DNA from: an uncultured Eubacterium sp.
Lineage (GTDB): Bacteria > Bacillota > Clostridia > Peptostreptococcales > Anaerovoracaceae
Assembly (NCBI GenBank): GCA_937894585.1
Contig: CALBGO010000116.1
Coordinates: 1 to 14,620, forward strand
DNA: 14,620 bases
Direction of reading: 5' to 3'
In this document: piece by piece, positions 1 to 7,016 of the stretch
Position numbering within the stretch: position 1 is the stretch's first letter
How the letters are laid out: each line of letters opens with the position of its first letter
Notes under the pieces: generated by a model
Databases searched by the model: none
What the model saw: the letters and a program-made list of their open reading frames with translations, nothing else
What the model was told of the DNA's origin: nothing
Position numbers and translations under genes: made by a program

Positions 1-74
1 AGGGATTTGTGTAAAATTTTCAAGGTACTATAGTAGGGCTTTTGACCCCAACATCATATATATTTACATTCCTG

Positions 75-782
75 TCATAAAAGCCACCAGATCGGTGTCT
101 TGCTGAACTCAAGACCGAGCTTTTCCTGAAGCTTTACACTGATATCGTTTCCTTTCACAATCTCTGCATAAGGAATCTTCCCTCTTCTCAGAGCTTCGTT
201 GATGAGAAAAGCCTCTATCTGCGTACCGTAGCCTTTTCTCTTATGCTCCGGCAGAATTTCCAGAAGTCCCATACTCCCTTCCAGATGAAATCCTCCGAAT
301 CCGACAAATTCACCATCCATAAAAGCGCTGAACAGATTTCCCGCTTCGAAAATCTGATCGATTTCCTCTTCAGAAATCAGATGATAAATTTCCTTAATCA
401 CATTTATATCCTCTGCGGATGCCGGCGCAATATGAAGGTCTGTTTCCAAAGCCAGTAATTCTTTACGAAGGTATGCCGCGTAATAGCATTCCAGCGCTTC
501 ACTGAATCCGTATTTTTCCATGGCAAGATCTGCAACTTCCTTAAAACCAACCACCATCATATAGCTGTCATCGATCAGTTCAAGCATACGGCTCGCCTCT
601 TCTGCATCTGCCGCAGACAGAAAGTGAACGTTTCCCGCTGTTTCCAACAGCGCAACCCCCTTTTCCGATGCACATATCACCTCTGCATCGCCGCTTTGGA
701 CGGCGGACAGCATAGGAATATGCACCATCCTTCCATCCTGCAGATATTTCATACCGTTTTCGTTTATAATCTGCTGTTTCAT
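75..782 (-). CDS. GNAT-family N-acetyltransferase with N-terminal extension
   Basis: A 235-residue protein whose C-terminal half (about residues 117-230) looks like a GNAT fold. The acetyl-CoA pyrophosphate-binding loop is visible as RKGYGT at 182-187 after the beta-strand LLEILPE, and the later NDISVKLQEKLGL segment matches the family's helix that contacts CoA. The N-terminal ~110 residues are an extra domain I do not recognise. The family moves an acetyl group from acetyl-CoA to an amine; the acceptor cannot be read from the sequence. ATG start with GGAGG seven bases upstream. It lies 39 bases after the hydantoinase-like gene on the same strand and is probably co-transcribed with it. No terminator is visible in the 74 bases between its stop and the window edge. 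Confidence 0.85.
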   Translation of the reverse strand: MKQQIINENGMKYLQDGRMVHIPMLSAVQSGDAEVICASEKGVALLETAGNVHFLSAADAEEASRMLELIDDSYMMVVGFKEVADLAMEKYGFSEALECYYAAYLRKELLALETDLHIAPASAEDINVIKEIYHLISEEEIDQIFEAGNLFSAFMDGEFVGFGGFHLEGSMGLLEILPEHKRKGYGTQIEAFLINEALRRGKIPYAEIVKGNDISVKLQEKLGLEFSKTPIWWLL

Positions 783-821
783 CCTGTTTCCTCCATAACG
801 CCTTTAAGCTTCAGAACTTCT

Positions 822-2801
822 TTATTTCGTAACAGCTTTTGCGGTGACTGTCGCTTCCAAAAACAATCTGCTGTCTTCACTTGTTAAATCGTAAAAATCC
901 TCTTTTACTTCGAAATCCACCCGAATTATGCGTTCTGCGCCCTGCGCCTGCGCCTTTTCTCTTGCCCGCGCTTCCGCAATTTCTTTTGCCGCGCCGACTG
1001 CTTTTTCATAATCGTCAAAACGCAGCACCCTGCTTCCGCCTTCCAGCCGGTAGGAACTGGAATCGGGGCGAATCTGAACGGAATAATCGGCTGCCACACT
1101 TCCCACTGCCGCACCGATTGCATTGGCGACTTCAGCATATTCCGGCACATCTGCATCTGCTCCGAAAAGTTTCGCAACATCCGGCAGAAAAATACGAGTC
1201 GGCGCACCGATTCCTATAAAACCAATATCAGATTGAAAGTCCGGTGCAACAAAACGGCTGCCGCAGGATTTCTGCTGATAGATAAACGATGCCAGTTTCT
1301 CCAAAGCAATCCCGTCTTCTGCCGATAACCCACCTTTCGTTTCATACTGCATAAAAATTCTGGTCAGATTTCTGTAAAGTCTTTCCTTTGCCAGATTGTA
1401 AATCTCCCTGCATATTTCATCAAAATCACGACCGACCGCAAAAGCCAGATAGCGAACTCCCGCTTTTGCAGCTTCCCTATCATAAGCCGTAAAATCACCG
1501 TAAATATGCATAATATCTGTAGGCGTCACACCGCAGCGGATAATAATTCCTTCATCCTCCAGCCTTCGCGTTTTAAATACATACGGACTGATTCCCACAG
1601 CTTCCGCTGCCTCCCGGAACATCAGAGGCCCCTTCTTAAGCGCTGCAATCAGCTTCTGCTCACCTGAGGTATATTTCTTCAGATCCGAAGGTTCATTTAC
1701 CAGCAGAAAAAACTGACTTGCCGGATAACTGTAAATCGCACATTCGCCGTTCAATGCTTTCAATTTTCCGCAGATTTCCGGATATTTTGCAGATGCCATA
1801 GACAGCGGCACAATCCGTCTCTTATCCAGAAAAATATTCTTGTCATCGTGTTCCACTGCACTGTCGCCGCCCAAAGCAAAGGTGTCAATCGTAACACCCT
1901 TTACCATAGTCTTCCATGGGCCGATGGAAATACCGGAATCGCTTGTTACGGGAACTCTGTCTTTCAAAAGAGCCACATCGCTGGTCGTTCCGCCCATATC
2001 CACAATCAGCGCATCTTTTTTGCTGGAAAGCTCCATAGCGCCGATAATACTTGCAGCCGGGCCGCAAAGCAGTGTCTCAACAGGACGGCTCATAGCGTAT
2101 TCTTTACTCATAATGCTTCCGTCGCTTTTCACAACCTGAATAGGAATATTTAAGCCCAGCTCCGCAAGAGAACGCTCGACAGAATCAAAAAAGTCCCGCA
2201 TTACAGGAATCAGACGGGCATTGAGAAGCGCCGTTGCACCTCGTTTCTGCACATTCAGTTCCTGATACAAATCATATCCTCTTACACATGGAATCCCCAG
2301 CTCTTCAGCTACGATAGCCTCCGCCTCTTTTTCAAACCGGCCGTCGTTGAGTTTGGCATTTATCTGCACGATGGCTGCACTGTCATAAATGCCGAAAGTT
2401 TCTTTTACTAAAGTACGGAATGCGTTCCAGTCCGGCTTTCCGCCCTCCTTGTCAGAAAGGGCCGCATCACCTTCCAAAAAACAGATTTCTTCAACAGGCG
2501 GCAATCCATATACTCCCTGCATCCGCTCTATGACCTGCGGTTTTACACCGATGAATACCAGTTTTGCCCGTCCGCCTTTTCCCTCTACACAAGCATTGGT
2601 CGCAAGGGTTGTGGAAAGAGAAATATATTCAGCTTTCAAAAGAAGATCCTGATCCAGTGCTGACAGCGCTTTTAAAATACCCTCTTTCAGATCATATTTT
2701 GTTGTCAGTGTTTTCCCTATGGAAAGCACCCGGTTTCCTTCTGTCTCAAGGATCACCGCATCAGTGCAGGTTCCTCCGGTATCGATACCGATTCCTATCA
2801 T
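822..2801 (-). CDS. Hydantoinase/oxoprolinase (HyuA)-like ASKHA-fold protein
   Basis: A 659-residue protein of the hydantoinase A / 5-oxoprolinase superfamily, whose members use ATP to open cyclic amides such as hydantoins or 5-oxoproline. Two phosphate-binding motifs of the ASKHA fold are visible: GIDTGGTCTD at residues 5-14 and VDMGGTTSD at 267-275, with the family's CGPAAS segment near 246-251 and a GVTPTD motif near 424. Residues ~377-426 look like an inserted winged helix. I chose the ATG at 2801, not an in-frame TTG at 2828, because GGAGGTG sits seven to eight bases before the ATG and would fall inside the longer reading. No HyuB-type subunit gene is adjacent, so the substrate is open. 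The gene lies 64 bases after the alarmone synthetase gene and 39 bases before the acetyltransferase. Confidence 0.85.
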   Translation of the reverse strand: MIGIGIDTGGTCTDAVILETEGNRVLSIGKTLTTKYDLKEGILKALSALDQDLLLKAEYISLSTTLATNACVEGKGGRAKLVFIGVKPQVIERMQGVYGLPPVEEICFLEGDAALSDKEGGKPDWNAFRTLVKETFGIYDSAAIVQINAKLNDGRFEKEAEAIVAEELGIPCVRGYDLYQELNVQKRGATALLNARLIPVMRDFFDSVERSLAELGLNIPIQVVKSDGSIMSKEYAMSRPVETLLCGPAASIIGAMELSSKKDALIVDMGGTTSDVALLKDRVPVTSDSGISIGPWKTMVKGVTIDTFALGGDSAVEHDDKNIFLDKRRIVPLSMASAKYPEICGKLKALNGECAIYSYPASQFFLLVNEPSDLKKYTSGEQKLIAALKKGPLMFREAAEAVGISPYVFKTRRLEDEGIIIRCGVTPTDIMHIYGDFTAYDREAAKAGVRYLAFAVGRDFDEICREIYNLAKERLYRNLTRIFMQYETKGGLSAEDGIALEKLASFIYQQKSCGSRFVAPDFQSDIGFIGIGAPTRIFLPDVAKLFGADADVPEYAEVANAIGAAVGSVAADYSVQIRPDSSSYRLEGGSRVLRFDDYEKAVGAAKEIAEARAREKAQAQGAERIIRVDFEVKEDFYDLTSEDSRLFLEATVTAKAVTK

Positions 2802-2892
2802 AACTTTACACCTCCGTTTCCTGTTCAATGATTCCGATCAAACCATTTTGAAAACGCATTTATACTTTATACATTTTTCTGTATCCGTAAAT

Positions 2893-3570
2893 TTATATCT
2901 TTAATTTTATTTTCGCCTTTTCCCGAATTCCCAGCATTCTTTCATCGGTTTCCGAAATGGTATCGGCGCACTGACGCAGCTCTTCAATAATAGCCTCCTG
3001 ATTCGGAATATCCTGCTTATATTTAATCTGATGCTCAAGTGTCGCCCAGAAATCCATCGCTACGGTACGAATCTGCACCTCTACCTGCATAGCGTGCTTT
3101 TCGTTGGAAAAGAACACCGGTACCTCTACAATCATATGAAAACTCCGGTATCCGTTAGGCTTAGGATTCTTTATGTAGTCCTTAATCTGAATCACTGTCA
3201 GGTCATCCTGCCGCTTCAGCATATCGGCAACATTGTAAATATCATCTACAAAAGAACAGATCACACGAATTCCCGCCACATCGTGCAGATTCTTTTCGAT
3301 AGATTCCAATGTAATGGGAAATCCCTGCCGCTCCAGCTTTTCCAAAATGCTGTAGGTTTTCTTTCTTCTTGCCGAAATACTGGAAATCGGACTCTGCTGC
3401 GTCAGAGACAGCTCATCATTTAAAATCTGCAGTTTGGTTTTGACTTCTCTGATTGCAGAATCATACCGCATCATCAGAACATCGTAATCGTGAAGAATCT
3501 TTTTTGCCTTCTCCGGATCATCCGGCAGCAATTCATCCAATAACTCTCTTGTCTTTTTTTCCTTCATCAT
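2893..3570 (-). CDS. Small alarmone synthetase (RelA/SpoT-domain GTP pyrophosphokinase, RelQ-like)
   Basis: A 225-residue cytoplasmic protein holding a single RelA/SpoT synthetase domain and no hydrolase or ACT/TGS domain, so it should make (p)ppGpp from ATP and GTP/GDP but not degrade it. Visible landmarks: ARRKKTYSILEKL at 67-79 (ATP-binding basic segment), DVAGIRVICSFVDDIY at 97-112 (metal-binding Asp region), NGYRSFH at 139-145 (Tyr141 expected to stack on guanine) and VEVQIRT at 163-169 with Glu164 as the second catalytic acid. Length is close to RelQ/YjbM (about 210 residues) with a slightly longer N terminus. ATG start, with AGGGG overlapping the stop codon of the hydrolase gene ten bases upstream, suggesting translational coupling. 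Confidence 0.92.
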   Translation of the reverse strand: MMKEKKTRELLDELLPDDPEKAKKILHDYDVLMMRYDSAIREVKTKLQILNDELSLTQQSPISSISARRKKTYSILEKLERQGFPITLESIEKNLHDVAGIRVICSFVDDIYNVADMLKRQDDLTVIQIKDYIKNPKPNGYRSFHMIVEVPVFFSNEKHAMQVEVQIRTVAMDFWATLEHQIKYKQDIPNQEAIIEELRQCADTISETDERMLGIREKAKIKLKI

Positions 3571-3580
3571 ATCAATACCC

Positions 3581-4432
3581 CTATTCTGAAATAATAAAAT
3601 CGCCGATCGCCTGTATCACTTTATCTCCGGTACAGTCCGGACCACCGTTGTGTATCTCATGGCAATATCCCGGCCATTCGATATAAGTAAAATTTTCCCG
3701 TTTTGAAAGGCGCTGCGCAAGCTTGCGGCTTCCTTCCACATCACAGATGCGGTCTGCATCTCCGTGCATCAGAAGGAAAGGCTTATCCTCTGCTTTTCCG
3801 TTATTCTCATTCTTTCCGTCATAAATGGCATTCCCGATATCAAAACCGTCTACAGCACACCTTAAGGAAATGCGCGAATGTACCAGCGGATCTTTCTTAT
3901 ACGGTTTCACATAATCGGGATTACCCAGTGCGCCCTCATCAATATTCTGATTGATCGTCATCTTCGGCAGAATTTTAGCAGCCCCTCTTGCAAGGGGCAG
4001 CACCGGTTTCGGAACCGACATAACAAGCTTAATCCACGGCGCTGAAATAATATAGCGTACAGGTACATCGTTATGATTTCCCCGCGCCATATAATCAAGA
4101 CCGATGTTTCCGCCCATACTGTGTCCGTACAGCGTCAGCGGCAGTCCCGGATAAAATTCCTGCGCTTTTGCAATTAAATCATCCACATCGGAAAGCACCT
4201 CGCGCCTCGGCGCCGTATCGCCCCGGACTCCCGTTGAAATACCGTGACCCCGAAGATCCATAGAAACCAAAGCAATGCCCCGCTGCGACAAAGCCTCTGC
4301 CATTCTGCCGTAGCGGCCGGCATGTTCACCGACACCGTGAATCACACACATCACATAGGACGGGTTTTCACAGGAAAAGCGATATCCGGCAATGCCTTTC
4401 TTTCTCTCTGAAAGCATAAAATTTTCGTACAT
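3581..4432 (-). CDS. Alpha/beta hydrolase, monoacylglycerol lipase / lysophospholipase type
   Basis: A 283-residue alpha/beta hydrolase of the Hydrolase_4 (serine aminopeptidase S33, PldB-like) group. The oxyanion-hole motif HGVGEH is at 32-37, the nucleophile elbow GHSMG at 103-107 (Ser105), the acid in HGDADRICD (probably Asp227) and the catalytic His at CHE (His258). The cap region lies around 130-200. No signal peptide, so it likely acts inside the cell on lipid esters such as monoacylglycerols; the exact substrate is inference. ATG start with AAAGGAG seven bases upstream. It is first in a four-gene unit and has its own promoter with a very short leader. Being followed so closely by an alarmone synthetase gene suggests the two are made together. 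Confidence 0.9.
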   Translation of the reverse strand: MYENFMLSERKKGIAGYRFSCENPSYVMCVIHGVGEHAGRYGRMAEALSQRGIALVSMDLRGHGISTGVRGDTAPRREVLSDVDDLIAKAQEFYPGLPLTLYGHSMGGNIGLDYMARGNHNDVPVRYIISAPWIKLVMSVPKPVLPLARGAAKILPKMTINQNIDEGALGNPDYVKPYKKDPLVHSRISLRCAVDGFDIGNAIYDGKNENNGKAEDKPFLLMHGDADRICDVEGSRKLAQRLSKRENFTYIEWPGYCHEIHNGGPDCTGDKVIQAIGDFIISE

Positions 4433-4453
4433 GGATATGCTCCTTTACAAAAA

Positions 4454-4482
4454 AGTATCAAATAGTTACAATAAAATGTCAA
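4454..4482 (-). promoter_or_regulatory. Sigma-A-type promoter for the hydrolase operon
   Basis: On the minus strand, TTGACA (complement of 4477-4482) is followed after exactly 17 bases by GATACT (complement of 4454-4459). The expected transcript start near 4447 leaves only about 15 bases before the ATG, enough for the AAAGGAG site. Two direct copies of TGTAACT straddle the -35 box, a possible operator. Confidence 0.75.
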
Positions 4483-4497
4483 AAAGTTACATCTCTG

Positions 4498-4526
4498 TTG
4501 CAATCCCTGCAAAAATGCTTTACAGT
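4498..4526 (+). promoter_or_regulatory. Possible promoter for the small zinc-finger gene
   Basis: TTGCAA at 4498-4503 and TACAGT at 4521-4526 with a 17-base spacer, each 4 of 6 to consensus, 53 bases upstream of the 4579 start. It is only moderately good, and a sporulation sigma factor could use another site here. Confidence 0.35.
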
Positions 4527-4578
4527 AATCTTTACAACCCCGGCAGGTACTTGCAGGTTCAGGAGGAGGCGTTTTATC

Positions 4579-4692
4579 ATGATGCAGAACTATTGCTCCC
4601 TTTGCGGAAATATCTATCACAACACAGTCTTTAAGGGCGGCTATGTGTGTGAAGATTGTATCAGATACATTAAATGTAATAAAAAGTTATAA
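4579..4692 (+). CDS. 37-residue four-cysteine zinc-finger protein, Gin/CsfB-like
   Basis: A very short gene divergent from the hydrolase operon. The product has Cys6, Cys9, Cys24 and Cys27 in a C-x2-C-x14-C-x2-C layout, plus Cys33, which should form one zinc site. The layout and the pattern CxLCG...GGYVCEDC resemble Gin (CsfB), the Bacillus anti-sigma-G factor, as I remember it, but this protein stops about ten residues after the last zinc-binding Cys and so lacks the longer C-terminal part. A coding role is supported by an AGGAGGAGG site at 4561-4569, nine bases before the first of two ATGs. The reading frame extends further upstream, but the ribosome binding site decides for 4579. Generic zinc ribbon is the alternative; the Gin link is a hypothesis. 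Confidence 0.6.
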   Translation: MMQNYCSLCGNIYHNTVFKGGYVCEDCIRYIKCNKKL

Positions 4693-4697
4693 CTTTT
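4682..4697. terminator. AT-rich palindrome at convergent junction, weak terminator candidate
   Basis: A perfect 16-base palindrome with arms AAAAGTTA and TAACTTTT overlaps the stop codon of the zinc-finger gene and lies just beyond the end of the minus-strand unit that converges on it. Each strand then reads into a short T-rich stretch. It has only one G-C pair per arm, so a working intrinsic terminator is doubtful. Confidence 0.3.
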
Positions 4698-4714
4698 ATC
4701 TGCCGACACTCAGT

Positions 4715-4870
4715 TCAATTATATCGTAAAATCAGATGCGGCAGTATCTTATGCGGACTCTTTTCAAAATACATCTCTTTGATTCGAACAGATTCCGCCC
4801 GCTGCATAAACTCTGCCTGCATCAATAAATAAACTGCATAATCCCGCCGGGGATTTTTGATTGCAGACAT
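4715..4870 (-). CDS. Unrecognised 51-residue ORF after the flavin reductase gene
   Basis: A short ORF starting 36 bases after the flavin reductase stop, in the same direction. An AGGCGG sequence lies nine bases before the ATG at 4870; a longer reading from GTG at 4897 has poorer spacing from any ribosome binding site. The predicted protein is basic and rich in Arg, Met and Tyr, with no cysteine pairs, membrane segment or motif I recognise. It could be a real small protein, a degraded gene end, or chance. The rest of the 214-base gap between 4692 and 4907 holds nothing else I can support. Confidence 0.3.
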   Translation of the reverse strand: MSAIKNPRRDYAVYLLMQAEFMQRAESVRIKEMYFEKSPHKILPHLILRYN

Positions 4871-4906
4871 TGCAGTTATTCCGCCTGTTTTCTGCACCGT
4901 ATTATC

Positions 4907-5548
4907 TCAGCCTCTTTTTCTGTTATTAGTTCTGCGCCGGCTTTTCTGCTTCGCAGCCTTTTCCCTGTTGATACGCTTTCTTGTTTTCGCCTTCATCACA
5001 GAAAAACCGAATTTACCGATGGGATTCTTTTTCAGTCCGAAGTATTCGCCGTGACTGTAGCTTATCAGTCCCGCTTTTTCAAGGCAGAGTCTTCCGTTCT
5101 CATCAAAGAGCTTTTCATCGGCATGTACTTTTACAATTTCAGCCATAAACATATCGTGACTGCCCAGCTCCTTGATTTCGGTCACCCTGCACTCTATATT
5201 AACCGGCGACTCACTGATCATAGGACAGCCGACAATTTCAGCCGGTACAAAAGAAAGACCTGTTTCGGCAGCTTTATCTATATTTCTGCCGGATCTTACA
5301 CCGCAGAAATCCGTTGCTTTTGCCAGTTCTTCTGTCGTCAGGTTAATGACAAACTCGCCGGATTCTTTGATGAGCCTATGAGAATATCTTTCTTTTCTCA
5401 CAGACACATAAGTCATCGGCGGATCTGAATTAATAATACCGGTCCATGCAATCGTAATGATATTCGATGATTCCCCGTCTGCGCAGGTAACCATTACCGC
5501 AGGCACCGGATTCAGCATCGTGCCGGGTTTCATAGATATTTTAGCCAT
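4907..5548 (-). CDS. Flavin reductase family (flavoredoxin-like) FMN-binding protein
   Basis: A 213-residue protein of the flavin reductase-like split-barrel family, which binds FMN and moves electrons between NAD(P)H or ferredoxin-type donors and flavins or other acceptors. Family features are MLNPVPAVMVTC near the N terminus, the SNIITIAWTGIINSDPPM segment at 28-45 that lines the FMN site, and the CxVTEIKELGSHDMFMAEI strands near 119-137. The C terminus from about residue 185 is an unusual tail of roughly 28 residues rich in Lys and Arg, which could bind RNA, membrane or an acidic partner. The start codon directly abuts the stop of the pseudouridine synthase gene (TAAATG) with AAGGA about ten bases before it, so translation is probably coupled. 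Partner and physiological role are unknown. Confidence 0.85.
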   Translation of the reverse strand: MAKISMKPGTMLNPVPAVMVTCADGESSNIITIAWTGIINSDPPMTYVSVRKERYSHRLIKESGEFVINLTTEELAKATDFCGVRSGRNIDKAAETGLSFVPAEIVGCPMISESPVNIECRVTEIKELGSHDMFMAEIVKVHADEKLFDENGRLCLEKAGLISYSHGEYFGLKKNPIGKFGFSVMKAKTRKRINREKAAKQKSRRRTNNRKRG

Positions 5549-6502
5549 TTATTTGCGTTCCTTTCTCAGCCCGTCGAGTACTTCCTCAAAATAAGGAGGC
5601 AGGGGACTGTCAAATTCCATATATTCTTTTGTTTTAGGGTGCACAAATCCCAAAACCTTTGCGTGAAGCATCTGTCCCGCACAGTCCGGCGGAAGCTTCA
5701 GTCCTGTTTTCTTCGGACCGTAAACGAGATCGCCTGCCAGCGGATGTTTGATATGCGCCATATGCACACGAATCTGATGGGTTCTTCCCGTCTCCAATTT
5801 TGCTTCTATCAGAGTAAACTTACCGAACCGCTCCAAAACTTTATAATGTGTAACTGCTCTTTTTCCATGAGAAGCATCCGTAACAGCCTGACGCAGTCTG
5901 TTTGCCGGATCTCTGCCGATAGGCGCATCCACCGTGCCCTCATCTTCTTTTATATTATGATATACCAGAGCCTGATACCTTCTCGTAATAGAGTGCTCCG
6001 AAAGCTGCGCGGACAGACTCTCGTGGGCTGCATCATTTTTTGCAATCATCAGAAGACCGCTGGTATCCTTGTCTATCCTGTGAACAATACCCGGTCTTAC
6101 AACTCCGTTAATCGAAGAAAGTCTGCTGCCGCAGTGAAACATTATTGCATTTACCAAAGTTCCCGTATAATTTCCCACAGCAGGGTGCACCACCATACCT
6201 TTAGGTTTATTGACAATCAAAACATCATCATCTTCATAAACGATGTCAAGGGGGATATCTTCGGCCTCAATTTCCAGTTTCTCAGGTTCCGGAATCACAA
6301 TTTCCACACAATCCCCCGTCTCTACTTTATACTTCTTCAAAGTGCAGAGACTTCCGTTTACCTTAACATTTCCCTTTTCAAAAAGCTTCTGAATGAAGTT
6401 TCTCGAAATATCCGGCAAAGCCAAAGAGAGCACTCGATCAAGTCTTGTGCCCTTCTGTTCCTCATCTATATGAAACTCATAATTTGTTTTTTCTATCATC
6501 AT
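5549..6502 (-). CDS. rluD: RluA/RluD-family 23S rRNA pseudouridine synthase
   Basis: A 317-residue pseudouridine synthase with an S4 RNA-binding domain at about 17-75 (GTRLDRVLS...VKVNG) followed by the RluA-type catalytic domain. The catalytic motif HRIDKDTSGLL is at 141-151 with Asp144 as nucleophile, and GRTHQIRVHMAH appears later. RluD modifies helix 69 of 23S rRNA in E. coli; in Bacillus the corresponding lspA neighbour is called ylyB. The exact target in this organism is inferred. The first of two ATGs has GGCGG eight bases upstream, a weak site, 15 bases after the lspA stop. Usual family length (about 300-325) and all catalytic elements are present. Confidence 0.9.
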   Translation of the reverse strand: MMIEKTNYEFHIDEEQKGTRLDRVLSLALPDISRNFIQKLFEKGNVKVNGSLCTLKKYKVETGDCVEIVIPEPEKLEIEAEDIPLDIVYEDDDVLIVNKPKGMVVHPAVGNYTGTLVNAIMFHCGSRLSSINGVVRPGIVHRIDKDTSGLLMIAKNDAAHESLSAQLSEHSITRRYQALVYHNIKEDEGTVDAPIGRDPANRLRQAVTDASHGKRAVTHYKVLERFGKFTLIEAKLETGRTHQIRVHMAHIKHPLAGDLVYGPKKTGLKLPPDCAGQMLHAKVLGFVHPKTKEYMEFDSPLPPYFEEVLDGLRKERK

Positions 6503-6517
6503 ATTTTAAGCCGCCTG

Positions 6518-6970
6518 CTATGACTTTTTCAGTTTATCGCCTGCCAGTACATACAGAATAAACAGAGCACATCCTAATGTGACCCCAATATCCGCTATAT
6601 TGAAAACCGGCGGAAAAATACTGAAATCAAGCATATCTGTCACATATCCGAGAAAAACACGGTCGATAAGATTGCCGATGCCTCCTCCGATAATCATAGA
6701 CCAGGAAAGATACAAAGTGAAATGTTCGCCCTTTTTTCTGTGCAGTATCAAAATCGCAGTCAGAATCACTGCAATAGGAACTGCAACCAGAAGTATCCGG
6801 TGTCCTGTAAAAAGGCTGAACGCCGCACCTCTGTTCTGAATATAAGTCAGCCTGAAAAAATCTCCCAGGATACTGATTGATTCACCCCGGTACATAAAAA
6901 TTCTTACTAACAGTTTGGAAATCTGATCTGCCGCAATCAGCAGACAGGAAAACAGATAGTATTTCATCAT
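6518..6970 (-). CDS. lspA: Lipoprotein signal peptidase (signal peptidase II)
   Basis: A 150-residue inner-membrane aspartyl protease that cuts the signal peptide from prolipoproteins after lipid is added at the lipobox Cys. Four hydrophobic segments are visible (about 4-26, 58-77, 86-107, 128-143). Conserved blocks are AADQISK (13-19), NRGAAFS (46-52), GGGIGNLIDR (95-104), VTDMLDF (110-116) and FNIAD (123-127). The two catalytic aspartates should be Asp112 and Asp127. An in-frame TAA lies two codons before the ATG, so the start is fixed at 6970 or 6967, yet no Shine-Dalgarno sequence lies at normal distance; the nearest GGAGG is 27 bases away across a perfect hairpin (see the regulatory feature). 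Located between divIVA and rluD, as in many Clostridia. Confidence 0.96.
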   Translation of the reverse strand: MMKYYLFSCLLIAADQISKLLVRIFMYRGESISILGDFFRLTYIQNRGAAFSLFTGHRILLVAVPIAVILTAILILHRKKGEHFTLYLSWSMIIGGGIGNLIDRVFLGYVTDMLDFSIFPPVFNIADIGVTLGCALFILYVLAGDKLKKS

Positions 6971-7002
6971 AAATTACGGGGCATCATCAGTGCCCCGCCT
7001 CC
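6971..7002 (-). promoter_or_regulatory. Split ribosome binding site: hairpin between GGAGG and the lspA start
   Basis: On the minus strand GGAGG (complement of 6998-7002) is followed by one base, a perfect 6-bp hairpin GGGGCA / TGCCCC with a 7-base loop (6978-6996), then seven bases to the ATG. Linear spacing is 27, too long for initiation, but folding the hairpin leaves 8, which is ideal. No other SD-like sequence precedes the start. It lacks a T-run, so it is not an intrinsic terminator. Confidence 0.6.
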
Positions 7003-7016
7003 TCGCATTAAAAATT

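Noticed and set aside
26..35. 10-base palindrome TACTATAGTA near the left edge
   Set aside because: Too short and A/T-rich, with no G-C stem or T-run, to call a terminator for the acetyltransferase gene.
2802..2828. TTG start extending the HyuA-like protein by nine residues
   Set aside because: The extension would contain the GGAGGTG ribosome binding site of the better ATG start, and the ASKHA fold begins right after that ATG.
2829..2892. TATAAA-like boxes upstream of the HyuA-like gene
   Set aside because: No -35 element at a suitable distance; A/T-rich sequence explains them.
4351..4620. 89-codon minus-strand frame crossing the hydrolase start and promoter
   Set aside because: It overlaps the 5' end of the hydrolase gene, its promoter and the zinc-finger gene, and lacks a ribosome binding site.
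5639..6523. 294-codon plus-strand open frame
   Set aside because: It lies opposite the well-conserved rluD gene, has no ribosome binding site, and its Cys/His/Arg-rich product is typical of an antisense shadow.
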